Positions 42,975-50,887 of a stretch of DNA of 64,000 bases are shown here, in pieces. Each line of letters begins with the position of its first letter. Position 1 is the first letter of the stretch. Source of the stretch: Streptomyces sp. NBC_00178 (GTDB lineage Bacteria > Actinomycetota > Actinomycetes > Streptomycetales > Streptomycetaceae). Both the position numbers and the translations under genes were made by a program. The notes under the pieces are model-generated. The model saw nothing but the letters and a program-made list of their open reading frames with translations. It did no database searches and was not told the DNA's origin. Location of the stretch: the NCBI RefSeq assembly GCF_036206005.1, contig NZ_CP108143.1:4617501-4681500 (forward strand). The letters run 5' to 3'.

Positions 42975-44453
42975 ATGCTGCTCGCCGCGTCCCCCGCCCC
43001 CGCTCCCGAAGCGCCACCCCACACCGGTGGACTGCTCCTCCTGATCGGAGGCACCCCCGGTCTGCTGACCGTCGCCGCCCTCGGGATCGCCCTCCTGCTC
43101 CTCCTGATCATCAAGGTCCGGCTGCAGCCGTTCGTCGCGCTGCTCGCCGTATCCATAGCCGTCGGCCTCGGTGCCGGTCTCTCCGTCACCGAACTCTTCG
43201 GCACGGTCCAGAAGTCCGCCGCCGTGTCCGTCATCGAATCCGGCATGGGCGGCATCCTCGGACACGTCGCGATCATCATCGGGCTCGGCACGATGCTCGG
43301 CGCCATCCTGGAGGTCTCCGGCGGGGCGGAAGTGCTGAGCAGCCGCCTGCTGAACCTCTTCGGCGAGAAGCGCGCCCCGCTCGCCATGGGCCTCACCGGC
43401 CTCATCTTCGGTATCCCGGTCTTCTTCGACGTCGGCATCTTCGTCCTCGCGCCGATCGTCTACGCCGCCGCCAAGCGCTCCGGCAAGTCGATCGTCCTGT
43501 ACGCGATGCCGCTGCTGGCGGGTTTGTCCATGACCCACGCCTTCCTGCCGCCGCACCCCGGACCGGTCGCCGCCGCGGGCCTCTTCAACGTCTCCCTCGG
43601 CTGGGTCATCCTGATGGGCGCCGTCGTCGGCATCCCGTCCGTCCTCGCCGCCTGGGTCTACGCCGCCTGGATCGGCAAGCGCCTCTTCGTCGAGGTGCCG
43701 CAGGACATGGTCGAGGCCGCCGAGGAGTCCAAGGCCGCGGTCGTCGCCGAACAGCGCGCCTCCGGCGTCACGCCGCAGGAGCACCCGGTCGCCCTCGGCA
43801 CCGTCCTCGCGATCATCGGCACGCCGCTGGTGCTGATCCTCGCCGCGACGTTCTCCTCCATCGCGCTCGACCCCTCCACCCTGCGCTCCGTCATCGAGTT
43901 CTTCGGCAACCCCTTCGTCGCCCTGACGATCGCGCTGCTGCTCGCCTACTACCTGCTGGGCATCCGGCGCGGCTGGTCCCGCAAGTCCCTCGAAAAGGTC
44001 TCCACGGCCTCACTGAAGCCGGTCGGCAACATCCTTCTCGTCGTCGGCGCCGGCGGCATCTTCGGCGCCGTCCTCAAGGGGAGCGGCATCGCCGACGCGC
44101 TCGCCGACACCTTCAACGACGTCGGCCTGCCGGTCATCCTGCTGGCCTGGCTGATCTCGGTCGTCCTGCGCGTCGCACAGGGCTCGGCCACGGTCGCCAT
44201 CGTCACCACCGCCGGCATCGTCGTCCCGCTCGTCGAGGGCCAGCACATGTCGCAGCCGCACCTCGCGCTGATCATCATGGCCATCTCGGCGGGCTCCATC
44301 TTCGCCTCGCATGTCAACGACGGCGGCTTCTGGATGGTGTCGAAGTACTTCGGGATCTCCGAGCGCGACACCCTGAAGACCTGGACCGTGCTGGAGACGG
44401 TGCTCTCGGTCGTCGGCTTCGTCGTGGCGGCGGCGCTCAGCCTGGTCATCTGA
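42975..44453 (+). CDS. GntP-family permease
   Basis: A 492-aa inner-membrane H+-coupled transporter with about 12 helices. Characteristic stretches are ESGMGGILGHVAIIIGLGTMLGAI and GLIFGIPVFFDVGIFVLAPI, then MTHAFLPPHPGPVAAAG and ASHVNDGGFWMVSKYF. The family moves gluconate and related aldonic acids, and one branch (DsdX) moves D-serine. ATG 42975 has GGAG 11 nt upstream. As the last gene of the plus-strand set it probably imports the cluster substrate. Confidence 0.9.
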   Translation: MLLAASPAPAPEAPPHTGGLLLLIGGTPGLLTVAALGIALLLLLIIKVRLQPFVALLAVSIAVGLGAGLSVTELFGTVQKSAAVSVIESGMGGILGHVAIIIGLGTMLGAILEVSGGAEVLSSRLLNLFGEKRAPLAMGLTGLIFGIPVFFDVGIFVLAPIVYAAAKRSGKSIVLYAMPLLAGLSMTHAFLPPHPGPVAAAGLFNVSLGWVILMGAVVGIPSVLAAWVYAAWIGKRLFVEVPQDMVEAAEESKAAVVAEQRASGVTPQEHPVALGTVLAIIGTPLVLILAATFSSIALDPSTLRSVIEFFGNPFVALTIALLLAYYLLGIRRGWSRKSLEKVSTASLKPVGNILLVVGAGGIFGAVLKGSGIADALADTFNDVGLPVILLAWLISVVLRVAQGSATVAIVTTAGIVVPLVEGQHMSQPHLALIIMAISAGSIFASHVNDGGFWMVSKYFGISERDTLKTWTVLETVLSVVGFVVAAALSLVI

Positions 44454-44820
44454 GGGCTGTCGCGCAAAAAAGGGTGCGCGGCTCCGGCTACGGACGGATC
44501 CCGCCCCGGCCAGGAACGACGCACGACCGGCCGCCGCCTCCCGCGAGGCGGCGGTCCGGCCGTGTCCGGTCCGGTGGCGATGCCGCGGAGTCCCTTGCAC
44601 TGTTGCTCCCGGGCGGGATCAACCCGGCGCGGACCGGCAGGCCCGGGTACCTCCCCACCGCCGGGAGGACCTGCCCCCATGCACCGGCCATCGGGCCCCC
44701 GCCGCCCCTGCCCCGCCGGGTCCCCCTGCCGTTCCTCCTCCAGCGTCCGGGCCACCGCGGCGTCGCCCACGGTCCGCCGCGGCGCGAGGCCGCCGCAGGG
44801 AGCCGTGCCGGGCGGGCCGC
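44454..44820. other. 367-bp convergent spacer with one terminator
   Basis: Between the convergent permease and kinase genes. A near-perfect hairpin lies at 44522-44564. The remainder (44565-44820) is GC-rich; no frame with a ribosome-binding site and coding bias was found. Confidence 0.6.
44522..44564 (+). terminator. Terminator after permease gene
   Basis: CCGCCGCCTC (44531-44540) and GAGGCGGCGG (44545-44554) form a perfect core stem with loop CCGC, extended outward by CACG/CGTG and CCGG/CCGG pairs with small mismatches. Confidence 0.65.
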
Positions 44821-46944
44821 TCACACCGGCTTCGTGCAGAGCACCGTCTTCCCGTCGTCGACCTCGAACGTGTAGTAGTACGCGCGGTCGTTCCGGCTCT
44901 CCGCGCAGTAGCCGGGCGGATAGCTCGGCTCCGCCCGCCAGCGGCCGGTGATCCGCAGGATCGTGTCGTAACCCGCGGGCACCGTGTCCTTGGAACAGCC
45001 CCACACCGTCATCAGCCGCCCGTCCCGCATGCCCGTCCCGTCGCGCTTGGCGACGAAGCACTCGCCCACCCGGAACCGGCGCGACACGCACAGCCGCGTA
45101 CCGAACTCGGGCCGTGAACCGGAGTGGTGCCAGTAGGACCTGCCGGGGCCGGTGGGGCAGGCGGAGACGGCGAGCCCTCCCTGCGCGGACGTCACCAGGA
45201 GATAGGCGTCCGCCGCGTCGCAGTCCACGCTCCGCGGGGCGTCCGCCGACCAGCTGCCGTAGCCGTCGTCGTGGGCATCGAGGCAGTCGCCGGCCGAGAC
45301 CGCGCGGAACACGGCGTCCTCGGCGTCCGGCGTCGGATCGGGTGTCGCACCGGGCGTCGGCCCCGAGAGGGGCGCGTCCCGGGAACTGCCCGCACCGGTC
45401 ACCGTGTCGCCACCACTGCCCGAGCTGCTCCCGTGGGTCCCGCCCCCTCCGCTGCCCGAGGAGCCGTCGTCGGACTTCGTGTTCTGCCAGACGAAGAAGG
45501 CGATCACGGCAAGGACCAGCAGGACCACGACCGTCGACGACGAGGACTTCTTCGGCGCGGCGGGCGACGGGCCGGGCGACCGCGCGGGCGTCCGGGCCGA
45601 GGCTCCGGCGCGCGTACGGGCGGTGGCGGGCCGGGGCGCCCCCGCCGGGGCCGCGGGCGACCGGGCGGCCCGCTGCCGTGCGGCCGCCTCCCGTGCGGCC
45701 TGCCTCCCGGCACGCTCGCGGGCCCGCTGCTCGGCCGCCTCCCGCTCCCGCCGCCGCGCCTCCTCCTGTTCCCGCGCCCTCTCCCGCTCCTGTGCCTCTT
45801 TCCGCTGCTGCTCCTCCTCCCGCAGCCGCTCCTGTTGCCGCTGCCGCTCCTCCTCGCGCTGCCGCTCCTGTCCGGCCTGCGCCGCCCGGGCCCGATCCCG
45901 CTCGGCCCGCTCCGCCAGGGCCGCCTGTTCCCGCCGGGCACGCTCGCGCTCCTGCGTGTACATCACCGTGGCCCGAGGCGGAGGAACCATGCCCGTGGGC
46001 AGGTCGGAGGGGGAGGCGTCCGGGGCGCCGGCGCCCCGCGCGAAGTCCTGCCCCTGACGCTCGTACGCGGTGATCAGGGCCGTCCAGCGCGGCGGCAGCC
46101 AGCGGCTCCCGCCCTGCGACACCGGCAGGCCGGCGAGCGACTGCCGGAAGCGGGCCAGCATCTCGGCCGGGACGGGCCGCTGCCCCGGATCGGCGGCCAG
46201 GCAGGGGCGGATCAGCGTCGCCAGTTCCTTCGGCAGGCCGTCGAGGTCGAGCTCGCCCCGCTGCACCCTCGCCAGCAGACCGAGGGTGTCGCTGTCCGCA
46301 CGGTACGGAGGCCTGCCGAGCGCCAGGTGGAACAGCGTCGCCCCGAGCGAGTACACGTCCGACGCCTCGGTGGAGGGCTCCCCGCGCGCCTGTTCGGGCG
46401 AGGTGAAGGCGATGGTGCCCAGGGTGAGACTCGTACGGGTGAGGTCGTTGGCGTGGGAGATGCCGAAGTCGATGACGCGGGGGCCGGGGAGCGGCAGAAG
46501 GATGTTCTGCGGCTTCACGTCCCGGTGGATGATGCCCTCGCGGTGCAGGGTGACCAGCGCCTCGGCCGTGCCGGCCGCCAGCCACCGCACCGCGGAGGCG
46601 GGGAGCACCCCGGCGGTGCGGACCAGTTCCGACAGGGAGGGCGCGGCGATGTAGTCGATCGCCATCCACGGCCTGTCCGCGCCCGGGTCCGCCTCCCGCA
46701 CGCGCGCCGTGAACGCGCTGTCGACGCGCTGCGCGAGCTCGACCTCGCGGGTGAAGCGCCGCCGGTCGACGTCGCTGACGACCCCCTCGGCGAGCAGCGT
46801 CTTCACGGCGGCCAGCTGCCCGTCGGCGCTCCGGGCGAGATAGATGCGCCCCATGCCGCCGGAGGCCAGCCTGCCGATCATCTCGTATCTGCCGAGCGTC
46901 GCCGGATCTCCGCTCCCCAGCGGATCAACTCGCGCCCCTGCCAT
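44821..46944 (-). CDS. Membrane Ser/Thr protein kinase with cysteine-rich ectodomain
   Basis: A 707-aa Hanks-type receptor kinase. ATG 46944 follows GGGGGAAG. The kinase domain (about 19-275) has RLASGGMGRIYLAR, catalytic Lys48 in AAVKTL, HRDVKPQNILL and DFGISHA, all active-site residues intact. Residues about 330-430 are an extreme Arg/Glu/Gln-rich coiled coil, followed by a Pro/Ala linker, one helix (about 468-488, TVVVLLVLAVIAFFVW) and a Gly/Ser-rich stretch. The C-terminal ectodomain (about 550-707) has eight cysteines and no PASTA repeats. Its ligand is unknown; it sits divergent to the transporter. Confidence 0.9.
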   Translation of the reverse strand: MAGARVDPLGSGDPATLGRYEMIGRLASGGMGRIYLARSADGQLAAVKTLLAEGVVSDVDRRRFTREVELAQRVDSAFTARVREADPGADRPWMAIDYIAAPSLSELVRTAGVLPASAVRWLAAGTAEALVTLHREGIIHRDVKPQNILLPLPGPRVIDFGISHANDLTRTSLTLGTIAFTSPEQARGEPSTEASDVYSLGATLFHLALGRPPYRADSDTLGLLARVQRGELDLDGLPKELATLIRPCLAADPGQRPVPAEMLARFRQSLAGLPVSQGGSRWLPPRWTALITAYERQGQDFARGAGAPDASPSDLPTGMVPPPRATVMYTQERERARREQAALAERAERDRARAAQAGQERQREEERQRQQERLREEEQQRKEAQERERAREQEEARRREREAAEQRARERAGRQAAREAAARQRAARSPAAPAGAPRPATARTRAGASARTPARSPGPSPAAPKKSSSSTVVVLLVLAVIAFFVWQNTKSDDGSSGSGGGGTHGSSSGSGGDTVTGAGSSRDAPLSGPTPGATPDPTPDAEDAVFRAVSAGDCLDAHDDGYGSWSADAPRSVDCDAADAYLLVTSAQGGLAVSACPTGPGRSYWHHSGSRPEFGTRLCVSRRFRVGECFVAKRDGTGMRDGRLMTVWGCSKDTVPAGYDTILRITGRWRAEPSYPPGYCAESRNDRAYYYTFEVDDGKTVLCTKPV

Positions 46945-47092
46945 GTCACTTCCCCCGTCCAGCGCCCTACGGTCGAGCGCGACAAGCGTCCCACGGGGAC
47001 GGGGGGAGTGCACCGATATCTCCTGTCACGGAACGTCCACAGCTGTCCCGGACCGGAGGGGGCCCGGCGGGGGTACGACGTGCCCTCTTGTG

Positions 47093-47114
47093 CGAAGCGG
47101 AACTTTGCGCTTCG
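47093..47114. promoter_or_regulatory. Dyad before Nramp-like gene
   Basis: CGAAGCG (47093-47099) and CGCTTCG (47108-47114) flank an 8-base spacer and end 9 bp before the transporter ATG (47124). This could be a metal-repressor operator or an mRNA hairpin; no factor is recognised. Confidence 0.35.
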
Positions 47115-47123
47115 TTGGCCGGC

Positions 47124-48437
47124 ATGGCGGAGACAAGCGGAACCACAGAGACCGGGGAGTCGGAATCCCGTCCACGCACATCGAGTTGGAAGTACATCGG
47201 CCCGGGAATCGTCGTGGCGGCGACGGGTGTGGGGGCCGGCGACCTGGTCGCGACGCTCATCGCGGGGAGCAAGTTCGGCTACACCCTCATGTGGGCGGCC
47301 GTCATCGGCTGCCTCGTCAAGATCTCACTCGCCGAGGCGGTGGGCCGCTGGCACCTCGCGACGGGCCGCACCCTCTTCGACGGCTGGCGCACCCTCGGCG
47401 GCTGGACCACCGGGTACTTCGCGGTGTACGTCGTCGTCTGGGGCTTCGTCTACGGCGCCACGGCCATGTCGTCGAGCGCCCTGCCCATCGTGGCGCTCTT
47501 CCCCGACGGGCCGGGCCTGAAGACCTGGGCGATCCTCACCGGACTGGTCGGGCTGGTCTTCGTGTGGTTCAACCGGTACGCCGTCTTCGAGAAGGCCATG
47601 ACGGTCCTGATCGGCGTGATGTTCGTCGTCGTGGTCTACGTCGCGATCCGGGTGGTCCCGGACGTGGGGGCCTCCCTCGCCGGGCTTGTCCCCGTGCTCC
47701 CGGACGGCTCGCTCATCTACACGCTCGGGCTGATCGGCGGGGTCGGCGGCACGATCACGATGGCGGCGTACGGATACTGGGTGAACGCGAAGGGCTGGGA
47801 CAACTCCTCCTGGATGAAGGTCATGCGGCTCGACAACCGCGCCGCCTACCTCACCACCGGCGTCTTCGTCGTCGCGATGCTGATCGTCGGTGCCGAACTG
47901 CTGCACTCCTCGCAGATCGCCCTCACGAAGGGCGACCGGGGGCTGATCGACCTCGGGGTGGTACTGGAGGACCGCTTCGGACCGACGACCGCCAAGCTCT
48001 TCCTGGTCGGCTTCTTCGCCACCTCGTTCTCCTCCCTCATCGGGGTGTGGCACGGAGTGAGCCTCATGTTCGCCGACTTCGTGGAGCGGCTGCGCGCGGG
48101 CCGCGCCGGTGACGGGACCGGGGGAGCGGAGAGGGCGGGCAGCGAGACGGTCGGCCGCCAGGAGCGGTCCGTGCCGTTCCGCGCGTACCTGCTGTGGCTG
48201 ACCTTCCCGCCGATGAGCCTGCTCTGGCTGGACGAACCGTTCGGACTGGTCATCGGATACGGCGTGCTGGGCGCCTTCTTCATGCCGTTCCTGGCCCTCA
48301 CCCTGCTGTGGCTGCTCAACTCCTCCCGCACCCCGCGCGAGTGGCGCAACGGCTGGCTCAGCAACGGCATGCTGAGCGCGGCCGGGCTGCTGTTCGTCGT
48401 GCTGTGCGTCCAGCAGATGCGCGATCTGCCCTGGTGA
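47124..48437 (+). CDS. Nramp-like divalent-cation transporter, atypical
   Basis: A 437-aa membrane protein with about 11 helices and Nramp topology (LeuT fold). Family likeness lies in the N-terminal KYIGPGIVVAATGVGAGDL and in helix 6 (GGVGGTITMAAYGYW). The helix-1 metal motif DPGN is replaced by GVGAGD and the helix-6 MPHN-type motif by MAAYGYW, so the classical Mn/Fe-binding Asp, Asn and Met are not in place. Substrate may differ (Mg, another ion or none). ATG 47124 is chosen; the 36-bp in-frame upstream extension has no good start codon. Divergent from the kinase. Confidence 0.78.
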   Translation: MAETSGTTETGESESRPRTSSWKYIGPGIVVAATGVGAGDLVATLIAGSKFGYTLMWAAVIGCLVKISLAEAVGRWHLATGRTLFDGWRTLGGWTTGYFAVYVVVWGFVYGATAMSSSALPIVALFPDGPGLKTWAILTGLVGLVFVWFNRYAVFEKAMTVLIGVMFVVVVYVAIRVVPDVGASLAGLVPVLPDGSLIYTLGLIGGVGGTITMAAYGYWVNAKGWDNSSWMKVMRLDNRAAYLTTGVFVVAMLIVGAELLHSSQIALTKGDRGLIDLGVVLEDRFGPTTAKLFLVGFFATSFSSLIGVWHGVSLMFADFVERLRAGRAGDGTGGAERAGSETVGRQERSVPFRAYLLWLTFPPMSLLWLDEPFGLVIGYGVLGAFFMPFLALTLLWLLNSSRTPREWRNGWLSNGMLSAAGLLFVVLCVQQMRDLPW

Positions 48438-48483
48438 GAGCGGTCGAGCGGCTGCCGGGCGGTGCTGCCGTGCGCCGGGAACG

Positions 48484-48517
48484 CAGCAGCGCCGCCGGGG
48501 GAGCGGCGGCGCTGCTG
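48484..48517. terminator. Bidirectional terminator
   Basis: Thirteen-base arms (48484-48496 and 48505-48517), perfectly complementary, with an 8-base loop, lie between the convergent transporter and chitinase genes. Confidence 0.83.
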
Positions 48518-48537
48518 GTTCCGGTGGGCCGGGAGGG

Positions 48538-50268
48538 TTACGGCAGTCCGTGGACGTGCGGGCCGACCGCGTTGGACCAGGCGTTGCCCGCGGTGGCGTC
48601 CCAGTTCGTGGACCAGGTCATCGCGCCGCGCAGGGCCGGGTAGGTCCTGGACGGCTTGAACGAGCCGCAGGAGGTGCCCTTGGCCAGGCAGTCCAGGGCG
48701 GCGTTCACGATGGACGGGGCGACGTAGCCGCTGCCCGCGCCGCGGGTGGACGCGGGGACGCCGAGGCCGACCTGCGACGGGGCGAGGCCGCCCTCCAGCT
48801 GGATGCAGGCGAGCGCGGTGAGGAAGTCCACCGAGCCCTGGGAGTAGACCTTGCCGTCGCAGCCGAGCATCGAACCGCTGTTGTAGTACTGCATGTTGAC
48901 GACGGTCAGGATGTCCTTGATGTTGAGTGCCGTCTTGAAGTACTCACCGGAGGTCGACTGCATGTCGATGGTCTGCGGGGCCATCGTGATGACGAGGCCC
49001 GAGCCCGCCTTCGACGACAGGGAGCGCAGCGCCTTCGTCATGTAGGTCGAGTTGAGGCCGTTCTCGAGGTCGATGTCGACGCCGTTGAAGCCGTACTCCT
49101 GGATGAGCGCGTACACCGAGTCGGCGAACGCGGTGGCGGAGGCGTCGCTGTTGACCGATACGGTCCCCCGCTCACCGCCGATGGAGATGATGACGTTCTT
49201 GCCGGCCGCCTGCTTGGCCTTGATGTCGGCCTTGAACTGGGCGACGGTGTAGCCGTTCAGGCCCGCGGAGTCCAGGTTGAAGGTGACCGCGCCGGGCGTC
49301 GCCGTGGCGTCGGCGAAGGAGACGGCGATGATGTCGTAGTTCGCCGGGACGTCGCTGAGCTTCTGGACGGTGGCGCCGTTGTTGAAGTTCTGCCAGTACC
49401 CGGTCACCGCGTGCTTGGGCACCGAGGTCGTCGGGCCGCCCGGATCGGTGGTCTTCGCCGTACGGCCGCTGACCGTCGCGGACTTGGCGGACTCGCCGGC
49501 GGCGTTGGTGGCACTGACGGCGAACTGGTACGCGGTGTCGGCGGCCAGCCCCGTCACCGTCGCGGAGGTGCCGGAGGACGTGGTGGCCTTCGTGCCGTTC
49601 CGGTAGACGGTGTAACCGGTCGCTCCGGAGACGGCGTTCCAGCTCAGGGAGACGGACGAGGTGGTGGTGGCTCCCACGGCCAGTCCGGCCGGGGTGCCGG
49701 GGACCGAGGGCTCGGGGTCGGTGCCACCCCCGCCGTCGGGGCCGTTGACCTGCACGTCATCGGCGAAGTAGGGGGCCTGGCCGTACCAGCCGTGGGTGTA
49801 GACGGTCACGGAGGTCGTGGACGGGCCGGTGGTGAAGCTGGTCTTCAGCTGGGTCCAGCTGCCCGATCCGGGCGTCCAGGTGGAGACGTCCGTGGTCCCG
49901 GTGCCGCTCGCCCCGAGGTAGGCGTAGCCGCCCTGCACCCAGGAGCTCAACGCGTACGTCGAGTTGGGCTTCACGGCGACGGTCTGCGTGCACTTGGCGT
50001 TGTCCTGACCGGCCGGGGTGGCCCTGAGCGCGGACGCGCCCCCGTGCACGGGGGAGGAGACGGTGGCGCCGCTGCCGGCGGAACAGGTCCAGTTGGCGAG
50101 GCCGGACTCGAATCCGGCGTTCTTGGCCACGTTGATGTCCGCGGCCTGCGCACTGCTCGTGAGGCCGGTGACGGCAAGCGCCCCTGCCGCGACGACGGCG
50201 ACCGCACCGCCGAGGAAGGGCCGGACCCGGCTCCTTCTGTGTCTGCTGCTGCCTGCGGAGCGTTCCAC
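48538..50268 (-). CDS. Secreted GH18 chitinase with CBM and FN3 domains
   Basis: An extracellular chitinase of 576 aa that hydrolyses chitin to N-acetyl-chitooligosaccharides. GTG 50268 with GGAGG 7 nt upstream is preferred over the ATG at 50319. A signal peptide (SRVRPFLGG to AQA, about residue 45) is followed by a carbohydrate-binding domain (about 47-185), an FN3 domain (about 195-275) and a GH18 barrel (about 285-576) with catalytic NGVDIDLENG, the Glu near residue 403. FN3-linked bacterial chitinases of this kind are common in Streptomyces. A DasR operator lies upstream, so N-acetylglucosamine should control it. Confidence 0.94.
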   Translation of the reverse strand: MERSAGSSRHRRSRVRPFLGGAVAVVAAGALAVTGLTSSAQAADINVAKNAGFESGLANWTCSAGSGATVSSPVHGGASALRATPAGQDNAKCTQTVAVKPNSTYALSSWVQGGYAYLGASGTGTTDVSTWTPGSGSWTQLKTSFTTGPSTTSVTVYTHGWYGQAPYFADDVQVNGPDGGGGTDPEPSVPGTPAGLAVGATTTSSVSLSWNAVSGATGYTVYRNGTKATTSSGTSATVTGLAADTAYQFAVSATNAAGESAKSATVSGRTAKTTDPGGPTTSVPKHAVTGYWQNFNNGATVQKLSDVPANYDIIAVSFADATATPGAVTFNLDSAGLNGYTVAQFKADIKAKQAAGKNVIISIGGERGTVSVNSDASATAFADSVYALIQEYGFNGVDIDLENGLNSTYMTKALRSLSSKAGSGLVITMAPQTIDMQSTSGEYFKTALNIKDILTVVNMQYYNSGSMLGCDGKVYSQGSVDFLTALACIQLEGGLAPSQVGLGVPASTRGAGSGYVAPSIVNAALDCLAKGTSCGSFKPSRTYPALRGAMTWSTNWDATAGNAWSNAVGPHVHGLP

Positions 50269-50332
50269 TTGCTGCCTCCGGTGGGGGAGTTGGGAGTGCT
50301 GGCGGGGAACGGTGGCCACCGTTGGCCGATAA

Positions 50333-50348
50333 ACTGGTCCAGACCAAT
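50333..50348. promoter_or_regulatory. DasR-responsive element (dre) of the chitinase gene
   Basis: ACTGGTCC-AGACCAAT differs at two positions from the dre consensus ACTGGTCTAGACCAGT, is almost perfectly palindromic and is AT-containing in a GC-rich region. It lies 65-80 bp upstream of the chitinase GTG. DasR represses chitin-system genes until glucosamine-6-phosphate releases it (established for Streptomyces). Confidence 0.8.
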
Positions 50349-50418
50349 CAAGTTGTCAAGACCTCTGGCGTCCCGGCCTGTGGGAAGGGCCCGCGTCACG
50401 TCGAGGGCTCGCGTCGGC

Positions 50419-50472
50419 CGGCGCCCGCCTCGTGGCCGGTCCGGGCCCGGACCGGCCACGAGGCGGGCGCCG
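50419..50472. repeat. 54-bp perfect palindrome
   Basis: Two 27-base arms (50419-50445 and 50446-50472) are exact reverse complements with no spacer. It lies between divergent genes, where no transcript should need terminating. Confidence 0.85.
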
Positions 50473-50556
50473 GGTGGCCGGGGCTCCCGAGCCCGGTCCA
50501 CCGTCGGGTGATCGGGGCTCCCGGACCGAGGGGTACTCGTGCGGGTGAGGCGGCGG

Positions 50557-50591
50557 AGATATCCGGAACGTGACGGAGCAGATATCCGGAA
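50557..50591. promoter_or_regulatory. Direct repeats AGATATCCGGAA upstream of the Tad locus
   Basis: Two identical 12-bp copies start at 50557 and 50580, a 23-bp period (about two helical turns). A third, inverted near-copy (TTCCGATATCTG, lacking one G) is at 50768-50779. The arrangement resembles binding sites for a dimeric regulator, possibly the LuxR-type response regulator of the locus. Confidence 0.5.
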
Positions 50592-50720
50592 GCGGTGAAA
50601 GCCGCGGCTTCGATCCGTGCTGACGTGGGCCGATGAATTCATCCTGAATCCAAACCTGACGGACGTACGTAACCCTCCGCAGTGGTACAGGAGTTAACGA
50701 GTCTGCTTTTCGTCCGATTT

Positions 50721-50747
50721 CGCACGGAGGCGTTGCGAACGCCTGTG
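50721..50747 (+). promoter_or_regulatory. Hairpin in Tad leader
   Basis: AGGCGTT-GCG-AACGCCT (50727-50743) is a perfect stem, extended by GCAC/GTGC with a two-base bulge. It may be an operator or a structured 5' leader of the Tad transcript. Confidence 0.4.
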
Positions 50748-50887
50748 CCGCACGACTTCGTACTGGGTTCCGATATCTGTTCTCTGCCTGGTATGACGTG
50801 GCTAAAGTGCTGGGGAAGAAGCACGGAGCAGGAGCGATTGCGGCCGGAGTCCACCTGGACGACGGCCGGAGCCGAACGGGGAAGAGC

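Larger units (their letters stand above)
50269..50887. other. Divergent chitinase/Tad intergenic region with repeats
   Basis: 619 bp without a supported gene. From left to right it holds the chitinase leader and dre (50333-50348), a 54-bp perfect palindrome (50419-50472), two direct repeats AGATATCCGGAA (50557-50568, 50580-50591), a lower-GC stretch from about 50640, a hairpin at 50721-50747 and an inverted near-copy TTCCGATATCTG at 50768-50779. The lower-GC part is the likely promoter of the Tad locus. Short frames here lack coding bias. Confidence 0.7.

Noticed and set aside
44562..44951. Open frame across the spacer and the end of the kinase gene
   Set aside because: It runs antisense into the kinase ectodomain, lacks a ribosome-binding site and has a Pro/Arg/Ser-rich biased translation.
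43949..46669. A 906-codon minus-strand frame overlapping the permease and kinase genes
   Set aside because: It is out of frame with the recognised kinase and antisense to the permease; its translation is compositionally biased with no motif.
50098..50120. tRNA T-loop-like string around ctcgaatcc
   Set aside because: It lies inside the chitinase coding sequence and no acceptor or anticodon stems can be drawn around it.
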